A stretch of DNA of 64,000 nt. Source: an uncultured Kiritimatiellota bacterium (GTDB lineage Bacteria; Verrucomicrobiota; Kiritimatiellia; RFP12; DVOR01). A model generated the notes under the pieces. That model saw nothing but the letters and a program-made list of their open reading frames with translations, was not told the DNA's origin and ran no database searches. A program made the translations under genes and the position numbers. Each line of letters opens with the position of its first letter. The stretch's first letter is position 1. The stretch covers positions 1 through 64,000 of the forward strand of contig CALXOF010000003.1 of assembly GCA_944389945.1 (NCBI GenBank), given 5' to 3'. This document shows positions 34,950 to 42,075 of this stretch, piece by piece.

Positions 34950-35408
34950 TTACTCGGCGACGATGGCGAGGCGGAGGGTGACTTCGACACCGGCCATGAG
35001 GGCGATGGTGAGGTCGGTGGTGCCGAGGTTTTTGATGGGCTCTTCGAGCTTGACCATGGCGGGGTCGACGGCGACGCCGGCCTCGGTGAGGGCCTTGGCG
35101 ATGTCGGCGGCGGTGACGGAGCCGTAGAGCTTGCCTTCTTCGTCGCCTTCAATGGCCTTGACGGCGATGGTGAGGGTCTGGCCACGGAGCTTGGAGGCCT
35201 TGTCCTGGGCTTCGGCGCGGCGGATCTTGAGGAGTTCTTCGCGCTCCTTGCGGATCTTGTCGAGCTTGCGGAGGGCGTTCTTGGTGACGGGCTCGGCGAG
35301 GCCTTTGGGGAGGAGGTAGTTGCGGGCGTAGCCGTCGCGGACGTGCACGGTGTCGCCGATCTTGCCGAGGTTGGCGACGTCGTCCATGAGAATGACTTGC
35401 TGGGACAT
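34950..35408 (-). CDS. rplI: 50S ribosomal protein L9 (bL9)
   Basis: 152 residues. It begins MSQQVILMDDVANLGKIGDTV with the L9 signature VRDGYARNYLLPKGLA, a central helix (RKLDKIRKEREELLKIRRAE) and the C-terminal KLYGSVTAADIAKAL domain. It is last in the operon, after rpsR, as in many bacteria (rpsF-ssb-rpsR-rplI). Confidence 0.97.
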   Translation of the reverse strand: MSQQVILMDDVANLGKIGDTVHVRDGYARNYLLPKGLAEPVTKNALRKLDKIRKEREELLKIRRAEAQDKASKLRGQTLTIAVKAIEGDEEGKLYGSVTAADIAKALTEAGVAVDPAMVKLEEPIKNLGTTDLTIALMAGVEVTLRLAIVAE

Positions 35409-35425
35409 GTTGGGGTGTCCTTTCG

Positions 35426-35668
35426 TTAGGCGAGGAGGCCCATGTTGCGGGCGCGGCGGATGCCTTTTTTGATGTGGCGCTGCTGGAGGGCGGTGACGCC
35501 GGTGACGCGGGCGGGGATGATCTTGCCGTATTCGGTGACGAAGCGGCGGAGGAGCTCGATGTCGTTGATGTCGACGAGCTCGGTGGGCTCGAGGGCGGCC
35601 TGGCGCTTGCGGGGCAGGACTTCGGCCTTGGGCTTGCGGGTGCCGGGGCGTTTGGGTTTGATAGGCAT
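35426..35668 (-). CDS. rpsR: 30S ribosomal protein S18 (bS18)
   Basis: 80 residues. It contains DINDIELLRRFVTEYGKIIPARVTGV and the C-terminal QRHIKKGIRRARNMGLLA, both S18 signatures. It pairs with S6 in the 30S platform, and S6 is encoded two genes upstream. Confidence 0.96.
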   Translation of the reverse strand: MPIKPKRPGTRKPKAEVLPRKRQAALEPTELVDINDIELLRRFVTEYGKIIPARVTGVTALQQRHIKKGIRRARNMGLLA

Positions 35669-35696
35669 GGTGGTGTTCCTTGCGATTCAGAGTGTT

Positions 35697-36209
35697 TTAG
35701 AAGGGGAGGTCTTCGAGGTCGCGTCCCTCGGGGTTGTGCTCGGCGGGCGCGGGGGCTGCGGGGGCGGCCTGGGGCGCGGGCTGGGCGGCGCGGGGGGGCG
35801 TGGGGGGATTGTTGGCCGGGGTCCAATCGCCGCCCATGGAGGCACCGTTGGTGTCACGGCGGGCGCGCTCGGGGGCGTAGAGGAATTGGACGCGGTCGGC
35901 GCGGACGCGGAGGCGGCTGCGCTTTTGGCCGGAGGCCTTGTCTTCCCAGGTGTCGAGGACGAGGCGGCCCTCAACGAAGATGGGGCGGCCTTTGGTGAGG
36001 TATTGGCCGCAGTTTTCTGCGACTTTGCCCCAGACGGTGATGTCCACGAAGGTGACCACCTCGCGGGTCTCCCCGGTGGTGCGGCTGCGGAACTGCTCGC
36101 TGACGGCCAGGCCGAGCTCGGCGACGGTTTCGCCGGTGGGGGTCTGGCGCATGTCGGGGTCCCGCGTGAGGTTGCCCATGAGGAAGACTTTGTTGAGGGT
36201 GGCGGCCAT
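35697..36209 (-). CDS. ssb: Single-stranded DNA-binding protein
   Basis: 170 residues. An OB-fold (MAATLNKVFLMGNLTRDPDMRQTPTG, then KGRPIFVEGRLVLDTWEDK) is followed by a Pro/Ala-rich linker and the acidic tip DLEDLPF that recruits repair proteins. It lies between rpsF and rpsR, the usual place. Confidence 0.97.
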   Translation of the reverse strand: MAATLNKVFLMGNLTRDPDMRQTPTGETVAELGLAVSEQFRSRTTGETREVVTFVDITVWGKVAENCGQYLTKGRPIFVEGRLVLDTWEDKASGQKRSRLRVRADRVQFLYAPERARRDTNGASMGGDWTPANNPPTPPRAAQPAPQAAPAAPAPAEHNPEGRDLEDLPF

Positions 36210-36230
36210 GGAAGATTTCCCTTATCGGAT

Positions 36231-36611
36231 TTAGGCCTCGGCGGGGGCTTCGGCGGCCTGCTGGGCGGCGGCTTCCTCGCGGGCTTTCTTTTCGGCGGCC
36301 TGCTTGGAGAGCTTCATCTCAACGATGGGATCGATGGCCAGGATCTGGAGGCGGAAGATCTCTTCGATGAGGGCGTAACGGGCGCGGAGCTCGTTGACTT
36401 TGGCGGGGTCCAGCTCGAAGCGGATGGTGAGGTAGGTGCCGGATTCCTTCTTCTGCTGGGGGCGGGCGAAGGTCTTCTTGCCGAGGTCTTCGGTGGAGAG
36501 GACTTTGCCGCCGATGCGGGTGATTTCGCCCTGCATGCGTTCGATGGTTTTCGCCCAGGCCTCGTCGCGGCCGGATTGGACGAAGATGAAGTGTGCGTCG
36601 TACTGCTTCAT
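36231..36611 (-). CDS. rpsF: 30S ribosomal protein S6 (bS6)
   Basis: 126 residues. It has MKQYDAHFIFVQSGRDEAWAKTIERMQGEI and GTYLTIRFELDPAKVNELRARYALIEEIFRL, plus an Ala/Glu-rich C-terminal tail from about residue 100. I use the ATG at 36611; a TTG five codons upstream is less likely. Confidence 0.95.
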   Translation of the reverse strand: MKQYDAHFIFVQSGRDEAWAKTIERMQGEITRIGGKVLSTEDLGKKTFARPQQKKESGTYLTIRFELDPAKVNELRARYALIEEIFRLQILAIDPIVEMKLSKQAAEKKAREEAAAQQAAEAPAEA

Positions 36612-36632
36612 GGCAAGTGGTTCCAAGTGGTT

Positions 36633-37223
36633 TTAGCGGGTGGTTTCGGTGCGGGCCGCGTTGTGGCGGTTTTGGGCTTCGGCGATGCCGTGGTCGAGCC
36701 AGCAGAGGGCGGCGTCGGCGGCGTCTTGGGCGGCGGTCCGGGCGGTTTCGAGCTCCTGGGCGGTGAAGCGGTGGAGGACGAAGTCGACCAGTGCGCGGTG
36801 TTCCCCGGGTTCACGGCCGGCCCCGATGCGGACGCGTGCGAAGGCGTCGGTGCCGAGGGCGGCGATGAGGCTTTTGAGGCCGTTGTGGCCGCCGGGGCCG
36901 CCGGAGGGGCGGACGCGGATGCGGCCGGGGGGGAGGTCGCAATCGTCGCTGAGGACGAGGAGGTCACGGGGCTGGCCGCCGTAGTAGCGCAGGAACGGGG
37001 CGACGCTGTCGCCGGAGGCGTTCATATAGGTCTGCGGCTTGAGCAGCCAGAGGGTTTCGCCGTTGCGGGTGGTCTTCGCGATGAGGGCGTTGAAGCGCTT
37101 TTCCTGTTTCCAGGGGCCGGCGCCGAGGCGTTCGCAGAGGGCGTCCGCGGCCATGAAGCCGAGGTTGTGGGGGGTTTCGGCGTATTCGGCGCCGGGGTTC
37201 CCGAGTCCTGCGATCGCTTTCAT
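36633..37223 (-). CDS. pth: Peptidyl-tRNA hydrolase
   Basis: 196 residues. It recycles peptidyl-tRNA released from ribosomes. Key motifs are AGLGNPGAEYAETPHNLGFMA (with the catalytic His), KPQTYMNASGDSV (Asn), LVLSDDCDLPPGRIRVRPSGGPGGHNGLKSLIA, and RVRIGAGREPG. It sits between rplY and rpsF, as in many genomes. Confidence 0.97.
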   Translation of the reverse strand: MKAIAGLGNPGAEYAETPHNLGFMAADALCERLGAGPWKQEKRFNALIAKTTRNGETLWLLKPQTYMNASGDSVAPFLRYYGGQPRDLLVLSDDCDLPPGRIRVRPSGGPGGHNGLKSLIAALGTDAFARVRIGAGREPGEHRALVDFVLHRFTAQELETARTAAQDAADAALCWLDHGIAEAQNRHNAARTETTR

Positions 37224-37258
37224 CGTGAGGGTGCCAGTGGGTGGCCCGCGGGCCGTGC

Positions 37259-37927
37259 TTACTTCTTGGCGTCGGCGGCGGGGGCCGCGGCGTCGTCCTT
37301 CTTGGCGCCGATTACTTCGGGTTCGGCGGCGGGGGCCGCGCCATCAGCCACGGGCGGGAGCTCGATCTCTTCGTCGGCGGCGACGCAGGAGGCCACGACG
37401 GCGTCGGCATGGGTGGTGACGTGGTACTTGTCGCCCAGGTTGAGCTGGGAGGCGAGGAGCTTGTCGCCGATCTTGAGGGCGGAGACGTCGATGTCGAAGC
37501 TTTCGACGATGTCGCCGGGGAGGCAGTCGACGTGGATGGCGCGGAGGTCCTGCTCGAGGACGCCGTTGGCGTTCTTGACGCCGTCGGGGGTGCCGACGAG
37601 GTTGATGGCGATTTCGACGCGGACGGTGTGGCCCATGTCGACCTCACCGAAGTCGGCGTGGATGACCTTGCCGGAGATGACGTCGTGCTGGAGCTCGCGG
37701 AGGAGGGCGGAGACCTTGGTCTGGCCGAGGTCGATGACGACGAGGAGCTGGTCGCCGTGGTGGCCGCGCATGGCCATGTCGTAGTCGTGCGCGTCGAGCT
37801 GGATGAGGGTGGCATCGCCGTTCATGCGCTTGATGATGCCGGGGATCATCCCGGCGCGGCGCAGACGGCCGGCGGCCTTGGATCCCTGCTCGGAGCGCAC
37901 TTGGGCGGTGAGTGTGATCTGGTTCAT
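37259..37927 (-). CDS. rplY: 50S ribosomal protein L25/general stress protein Ctc (bL25)
   Basis: 222 residues. It has the two-domain CTC form: a 5S rRNA-binding N-domain (SKAAGRLRRAGMIPGIIK) and the C-terminal TL5 domain (EIAINLVGTPDGVKNANGVLEQDLRAIHVDCLPGDI). It ends in a low-complexity Ala/Pro/Lys tail. It lies between prs and pth, the common prs-ctc-pth arrangement. Confidence 0.95.
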   Translation of the reverse strand: MNQITLTAQVRSEQGSKAAGRLRRAGMIPGIIKRMNGDATLIQLDAHDYDMAMRGHHGDQLLVVIDLGQTKVSALLRELQHDVISGKVIHADFGEVDMGHTVRVEIAINLVGTPDGVKNANGVLEQDLRAIHVDCLPGDIVESFDIDVSALKIGDKLLASQLNLGDKYHVTTHADAVVASCVAADEEIELPPVADGAAPAAEPEVIGAKKDDAAAPAADAKK

Positions 37928-37968
37928 GGATGTATCGTGTCCTTGGTTCTGCGAAAAAGCCCGGCTCC

Positions 37969-38919
37969 TCACGACAAACGGAAGAGGGAGGAGACGGACT
38001 GGTTGTTATGGATGCGGGTGATCGCCTCGGCCAGGAGGGGGGCGACGGAGAGCACCTTGATCGACGGCAGGCCCGCGATGGTCTCATCGAGGGGAATGGA
38101 GTCGGTCGTGATGAGCTCTTCGATGAGCCCGTCGTTGGCGCGCAGGCGGTCGATGCCGACCTGCGTGAGGGGGATGTGGCTGACGACGGCGCGGACGCTC
38201 TTGGCGCCGTGCGACTTCAGCAACTTCGCCGCGGCGCAGAGGGTGCCGCAGGTCGTCGTCATGTCATCCACCATGATCACGTCACAGCCGTCGACGTCGC
38301 CGACGACGCTGAACGCATCCACTTCCGCGGCACCCAGACGCTGCTTCGCGACGATGGCCAGGCCGGTGCCCAGCATCTGCGAATAAGCGTAAGCCGTCTT
38401 GACCCCGCCGGTATCGGGGGAAACCACAAGCGGCTTATCCAGCTTCATTTCGCGCAGGTATTTCACCATTACCGGCGCGGCGTGAAGGTGATCCACGGGA
38501 ATATCGAAAAAGCCTTGAATCTGCTGCGCGTGCAGGTCCATCGTGAGCACGCGGTTGGCGCCGGCAGCCACCAGGAGGTTGGCGACCAGCTTGGCGGTGA
38601 TCGGCACGCGGGGCTGGTCCTTGCGGTCCTGGCGCGCGTAGCCATAATAAGGGAGGACGGCGGTGATGCGGTCGGCCGAGCCGCGGCGGGCGGCGTCGAT
38701 CATGATGAGCAGCTCCATGAACATTTCATTGGGCTGCTTGCAGATGGGCTGGACCAGGAAGAGGTCGGCGCCGCGCACATTGTCGCTGTACTTGACGAAG
38801 GTCTCGCCGTCCGGGAAGTGCCGGATGTCAATGGCCCCGAGCGTCGTGCCCATGCACGCCGCAATCTTCTCGGCCAGGGGCCGGTTCGCGCTTCCGGAGA
38901 AGACTTGCAGGTTTTCCAT
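37969..38919 (-). CDS. prs: Ribose-phosphate pyrophosphokinase
   Basis: 316 residues. It makes PRPP from ribose-5-P and ATP, the RpiB product pathway. It has FPDGETFVKYSDNVRG, the flexible loop YYGYARQDRKDQPRVPITAK, and MDLHAQQIQGFFDIPVDHLHA. The ribose-phosphate loop reads VDDMTTTCGTL instead of the common DDMIDTGGT, keeping the first two Asp but replacing the later Asp. It starts 26 bases downstream of the tRNA-Gln gene. Confidence 0.95.
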   Translation of the reverse strand: MENLQVFSGSANRPLAEKIAACMGTTLGAIDIRHFPDGETFVKYSDNVRGADLFLVQPICKQPNEMFMELLIMIDAARRGSADRITAVLPYYGYARQDRKDQPRVPITAKLVANLLVAAGANRVLTMDLHAQQIQGFFDIPVDHLHAAPVMVKYLREMKLDKPLVVSPDTGGVKTAYAYSQMLGTGLAIVAKQRLGAAEVDAFSVVGDVDGCDVIMVDDMTTTCGTLCAAAKLLKSHGAKSVRAVVSHIPLTQVGIDRLRANDGLIEELITTDSIPLDETIAGLPSIKVLSVAPLLAEAITRIHNNQSVSSLFRLS

Positions 38920-38933
38920 CGCGTTCCCTTTCT

Positions 38934-40094
38934 TCAGACGCTGCATGGTTGCCCGACATGGATTCGAACCATGACTATGGGCGTCAAAGGCCCGTGTGCT
39001 GCCATTACACCATCGGGCAGCGTCTGTGTGCACGCCCGCCAACAGCCGGCCAATGCCGGATGCGCAAGCGCACGCTCCCCCTCCGCACGGGACCCGACCA
39101 GCCCGAAAACCGTCGCGCCGCTGCCGCACAGGGTCACCCCCATGCAACCCGCCGCCCGCAACGCTTCCGCTGTCTTGGCGACGCCGGGGAAAAGCCCCAA
39201 ACAAGGCTCCGAGAGGTCGTTGATGACCGCCCCGGCCACATCCGTGGGCCTTCCCATCCGAAGGAAGAAACACAAATTATCCCATAACTCACCCGCCTTT
39301 GTCAAGTCGGGCGAGTTGCTGATTGGCTGATTCGCTGATTGGCTGATTGGTTGGCCCCCTACGGGGGCGTTAAGGAAGTTTGGAAGTTTGGAGGCTTGGA
39401 AGTTTGGTGATTGCGGTGGGGCGTCGCCCCACACCCCTTCGGAAGAGGGCTCCGCCGGTCGCCCCGAAGGGGCGTTCTCTGTTCTCTGTTCTCCGTTCTC
39501 TGTTCTCTGGTGCTTGGGATGCCCGGCATCCCAAGCACCATAAACCTGCGGTGTGGGGCAGTGGGAGCCGTCGTTGGCGAGGACGAGCCAGAGGGGCGGG
39601 GCGCCATCCATCGGGAGGCGCTCGACGGTTTCGCCGCGGCCGGTCATCCGCACGGTGCCATCCAAGAGAAAGAGGGGGACGTCTGAGCCCAGCTCCGCGC
39701 CAAGGGCGCAGAGGCGTTCGCGGGAGAGCCCCAGGGTCCAGAGGTCGTTCATCCCGCGCAGGACGGCCGCGGCGTCGGTGCTGCCGCCGCCCAGTCCGCC
39801 GCCCAGGGGAATGCGTTTGGTGATGCGGATACGCGTGGGCAAGGGGCGCCCCACCTCGCGTTCCAAGAGACGCACCGCGCGCACCGCCAGGTTGCGTTCG
39901 ATGTCCGTCGGCAGAGCCCCAAGGCCTACGCCGTCATCCACCATCTCCAGCGTGGTCGTCTCGGCCCGGTCCAACTCCACGTCGTCGCCAAAGCCCAAGA
40001 GCGCCACCACAGAATCGAGCGCATGAAACCCATCCGCACGCGTGCCCAGCACGCGCAGCCCCAGATTGACCTTCGCCGGCGCAAATACTTTCAT
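38934..40094 (-). CDS. ispE: 4-diphosphocytidyl-2-C-methyl-D-erythritol kinase with an in-frame repeat insertion
   Basis: 386 residues, about 100 longer than usual. It is the GHMP kinase of the MEP isoprenoid pathway: N-terminal APAKVNLGLRVLG, ATP loop IPLGGGLGGGSTDAAA, and C-terminal GVTLCGSGATVFGLV. Residues ~190-260 (39314-39525) are encoded by intergenic-type repeats. GARAACR units read as RTENGEQRTEN, TTGGARGY units as PNFQASKLPNF, and GCTGATTG units as QPISQSANQPIS. The last ~28 residues run through the tRNA-Gln gene before the stop. Core motifs on both sides are intact, so it may still work. Confidence 0.88.
   Translation of the reverse strand: MKVFAPAKVNLGLRVLGTRADGFHALDSVVALLGFGDDVELDRAETTTLEMVDDGVGLGALPTDIERNLAVRAVRLLEREVGRPLPTRIRITKRIPLGGGLGGGSTDAAAVLRGMNDLWTLGLSRERLCALGAELGSDVPLFLLDGTVRMTGRGETVERLPMDGAPPLWLVLANDGSHCPTPQVYGAWDAGHPKHQRTENGEQRTENAPSGRPAEPSSEGVWGDAPPQSPNFQASKLPNFLNAPVGGQPISQSANQPISNSPDLTKAGELWDNLCFFLRMGRPTDVAGAVINDLSEPCLGLFPGVAKTAEALRAAGCMGVTLCGSGATVFGLVGSRAEGERALAHPALAGCWRACTQTLPDGVMAAHGPLTPIVMVRIHVGQPCSV
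38946..39019 (-). tRNA. tRNA-Gln (anticodon UUG)
   Basis: The minus strand folds as a tRNA. The acceptor pairs TGCCCGA with TCGGGCA, the T-arm is CATGG-TTCGAAT-CCATG, and the anticodon loop CTTTGAC gives UUG. The discriminator A is followed by an encoded CCA (38948-38946). The lowest anticodon stem pair is C-A. The gene lies wholly inside the 3' end of the ispE frame, same strand, so it must be cut from a shared transcript. Confidence 0.93.
39314..39540. repeat. Repeat array inside the ispE coding sequence
   Basis: Reading the plus strand: GCTGATTG units (39314-39350), TTGGARGY units (39375-39408), a GTGGGGCGTCGCCCCAC hairpin (39416-39433), GCCCCGAAGGGGC (39461-39473), TTCTCTG/TTCTCCG 7-bp units (39474-39509), and a 15-bp perfect inverted repeat TGGTGCTTGGGATGC/GCATCCCAAGCACCA (39508-39540). 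The arm nearest the array codes for part of the IspE sequence itself. The same order of modules occurs in noncoding DNA. Confidence 0.85.
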
Positions 40095-40112
40095 AGCTGT
40101 CCTTTCACCTTT

Positions 40113-40121
40113 AGTATAGCA
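40113..40121 (-). promoter_or_regulatory. Extended -10 promoter of the ispE-rplI operon
   Basis: TGCTATACT (box 40118-40113) on the minus strand. AAAGGA lies between it and the ispE ATG at 40094. No clear -35. Confidence 0.55.
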
Positions 40122-40380
40122 AAGGGCGGCTAGTGTGATGAAACCGCAGATTACGCCGATTAAAGCAGATTAGGGGCCGGCTACCGCCGGCAGGACTGCC
40201 AGAATAGATTGGAAATCACAAAGGACACAAAGGGAAATCGGCTGATTAGCTGATTAGCTGATTAGCTGATTGGTGGATGTGGGGCGCTGCCCCACGCCCC
40301 GGCAGGGAGAAGTTCTCCCTGCACCCCCGGCACGTCTGCGACGTGCCAACAGGCGACGCGATAGGACATATAGGACATAT
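40122..40380. repeat. Intergenic repeat mosaic
   Basis: No gene. It holds a GCAGATT plus GGCCGGCTACCGCCGGC module (40145-40200), a CACAAAG 9-bp run (40215-40235), CTGATTAG units (40240-40272), and the inverted three-hairpin module (40278-40346). Confidence 0.75.
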
Positions 40381-40385
40381 CAATA

Positions 40386-40723
40386 GTGTCCGGGGAAAAT
40401 CTTTCTCGAAAAGACGAGAGGTGAGGCAGGTGGAGCATACAATGAAACACGACGCCGAGAGCTTACCAAATGACAGGTCTTGAAGATGGCGTATCTTGCT
40501 ATAGGGAATGAGGTTGACATTGATTTAGAGGATGCGAATGACAGGTCCTTGGCAAAGGTGCGTGGGACTGTCATGAAGTAACCACGCCTGATCTTTGACA
40601 ACTGAATAGATGTGTTTGTATCGAATGATTGACCATGGGGAACCGGTCTCACAGGGGCCTTATTTATATAAGGTACAGTTTGGCGCCCTGTTGGTCGACG
40701 AGAAAACATCCCCGGCCAGTATT
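40386..40723. mobile_element. Candidate non-autonomous element carrying a nut-like leader
   Basis: It begins AATAGTGTCCGGGGAAAAT (about 40382-40400) and ends with the imperfect inverse AACATCCCCGGCCAGTATT (40705-40723). There is no transposase. It contains nut-like copy B and a CCTTATTTATATAAGG palindrome near 40660-40676. It resembles the segments at 7339-7732 and 55248-55665 only in its ends. Confidence 0.4.
40469..40608 (+). promoter_or_regulatory. Orphan nut-like leader, copy B
   Basis: Two AATGACAGGTC blocks 68 nt apart (40469 and 40537) are followed by a GCGTGG...CCACGC hairpin (40560-40587) and boxA-like GATCTTTGACAACTGAATA (40590-40608). The layout is the same as in copy A, including the 68-nt spacing. 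A short ATG frame (MAYLAIGNEVDIDLEDAND...) runs through it but is not supported as a gene. Confidence 0.5.
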
Positions 40724-40983
40724 GGGAAACGCAGATTTCGCAGCTCCGTGCAGATTTTGGCCTGCGTGATTTCCAAGACACACTGGCAGTCCAGCCGGCG
40801 GTAGCCGGCCCCTAATCTGCTTTAATCGGCGTAATCGGCGGTTTCCCCTGCGTCGCCTGGGGGCTTCCAAGAAAGGCACAGAGACGCGAGGGATGGGCAC
40901 GGTAGTGAGGCGCAACGCGCTGAACGGTGAAGTGCCCAGGCCCTCGCGTCCCTTTTATGTCTTCGTGGAAACGATCCGGCGCA
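40724..40983. repeat. Intergenic repeat mosaic
   Basis: No gene. A GCAGATT module with GCCGGCGGTAGCCGGC (40790-40812) and a GGCTTTAATC-type unit is followed by the cruciform module (about 40875-40972). Confidence 0.7.
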
Positions 40984-41018
40984 AAAAGGGCGCGGGGGAG
41001 AGAGTCCCGCGCCCTGGG
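40984..41018 (-). terminator. Terminator of the outer-membrane protein gene
   Basis: GGGCGCGGG (40988-40996) pairs with CCCGCGCCC (41006-41014), with five Us on the minus-strand exit side (40987-40983). Confidence 0.85.
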
Positions 41019-41041
41019 TATATGTTGTGGGTTGTCCGAAA

Positions 41042-41965
41042 TCAGAAGGAATAGGAGAGGGCAACGCCGCCATAGGCCACGAAGTCGTCATCGCCGACGA
41101 TGTCGCGGGCGGTGGAGTCGAGCTGGTAGTGGCAGCCGGCGTAGGGGGCGATGGTGAAGCCCTCGAAGGGAGAATAGGCGAGCTCGATGGAGGCGAAGCC
41201 GTCGCGGAACATGAAGGACTCGTTCTCGCCGAAGTCGGCCTCGTTGCGGTCGCGGTTGGCGATGGCGAAACCGAGGGTCGGGGTGAGGGTCAGCATGCCC
41301 TCCTCCAGACCGAAGCAGTCGGCGCCGAGGTCGAAGTCGTGGGCCACGGAGAAGGTGGCGTAGATACCGCCCTTGCCGGTTTCCTCACCCTCAGGGCCCT
41401 GGCGGACGAGCTGGTATTCCAGCGTGAAGGCGGGCTGGAGCCAGAGGTCGGGGAGGCCGAGCTCGAGATTGAGCCACTGGGTGTCGGGGTTGGAGTAGCC
41501 GGCGAGGGGCTTGTTGCAGGCGCGGGGGTGATATTCGTAGGTGTAGTTGATGGAGGTGTCGAGGGTGGAGCCGAGGAACTCGGTGGTGTCCCAGTTCTTG
41601 GAGAGGGTGATGCCGGGGGTCAACTCCTGATACTTCCAGCGGCGATCGGCATAGCCGCCGTCCTTGGCGCCGTAGTTGGTGGTGTCGAAGATGGCGTCGA
41701 CGGAGAAGGTGAGGGTGAACCACTCCTCGTTGGCGATGGAGAGCTCGACGGAGGGCGTGACGATGGCGTGGGGGTTGTCGATCAAGCCATAGGTGAGCTG
41801 CTTGGAGGTGAAGTCCAACGTGGCCCCGCCGCCGATGGTCCAGCCGGAGCTTTCTTCGCCTTCGGCCGCGTACGCGCCGCAGGCGAGGAGAACAGAGAAC
41901 AGAGAACAGAGGACAGTCCGCCCGGCAAGCGGGCGACGGATGGATTTGCGGGAGGATTGCTTCAT
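41042..41965 (-). CDS. Outer-membrane beta-barrel protein with a repeat-derived signal peptide
   Basis: 307 residues. Alternating hydrophobic strands with aromatic girdles and a final Phe (VALSYSF) indicate an outer-membrane barrel. Examples are WTIGGGATLDFTSKQLTYG and GFTIAPYAGCHYQLDS. No ligand is identifiable. Residues 10-27 of the signal peptide (the LCSLFSVLL core included) are encoded by 41886-41938. That stretch is a GARAACR repeat run plus the CCCGGCAAGCGGGCGACGGA composite found between genes elsewhere. The signal still has a basic start, hydrophobic core and AYA cleavage site. Confidence 0.82.
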   Translation of the reverse strand: MKQSSRKSIRRPLAGRTVLCSLFSVLLACGAYAAEGEESSGWTIGGGATLDFTSKQLTYGLIDNPHAIVTPSVELSIANEEWFTLTFSVDAIFDTTNYGAKDGGYADRRWKYQELTPGITLSKNWDTTEFLGSTLDTSINYTYEYHPRACNKPLAGYSNPDTQWLNLELGLPDLWLQPAFTLEYQLVRQGPEGEETGKGGIYATFSVAHDFDLGADCFGLEEGMLTLTPTLGFAIANRDRNEADFGENESFMFRDGFASIELAYSPFEGFTIAPYAGCHYQLDSTARDIVGDDDFVAYGGVALSYSF

Positions 41966-41997
41966 GGCTGGGTTCCTTAAGAATGGGTGGGAGATTG

Positions 41998-42035
41998 GTT
42001 AGTGTTTACTAACAGACTTTTTTGCGTTGGGTCAA
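41998..42035 (-). promoter_or_regulatory. Promoter with operator-like palindrome
   Basis: TTGACC (42035-42030), a 17-bp spacer and TTAGTA on the minus strand. The -10 lies inside an inverted repeat GTTAGT-GTTT-ACTAAC (41998-42013), so a repressor could compete with polymerase for the outer-membrane protein promoter. Confidence 0.5.
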
Positions 42036-42068
42036 AAAGGGGGCGGGACGCGAGGGTGCATCCCGCCC
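42034..42068 (-). terminator. Terminator of feoAB
   Basis: GGGCGGGA (42041-42048) pairs with TCCCGCCC (42061-42068), with five Us on the exit side (42038-42034). The stop codon of feoB is eight bases away. Confidence 0.85.
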
Positions 42069-42075
42069 AGAAGAA

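Noticed and set aside
40484-40579. Small ORF MAYLAIGNEVDIDLEDAND... inside nut-like copy B, with a related one in copy A
   Set aside because: It has no SD, the two copies share DNA more than codons, and the complementary strand is equally open. The conserved feature is the hairpin-boxA DNA.
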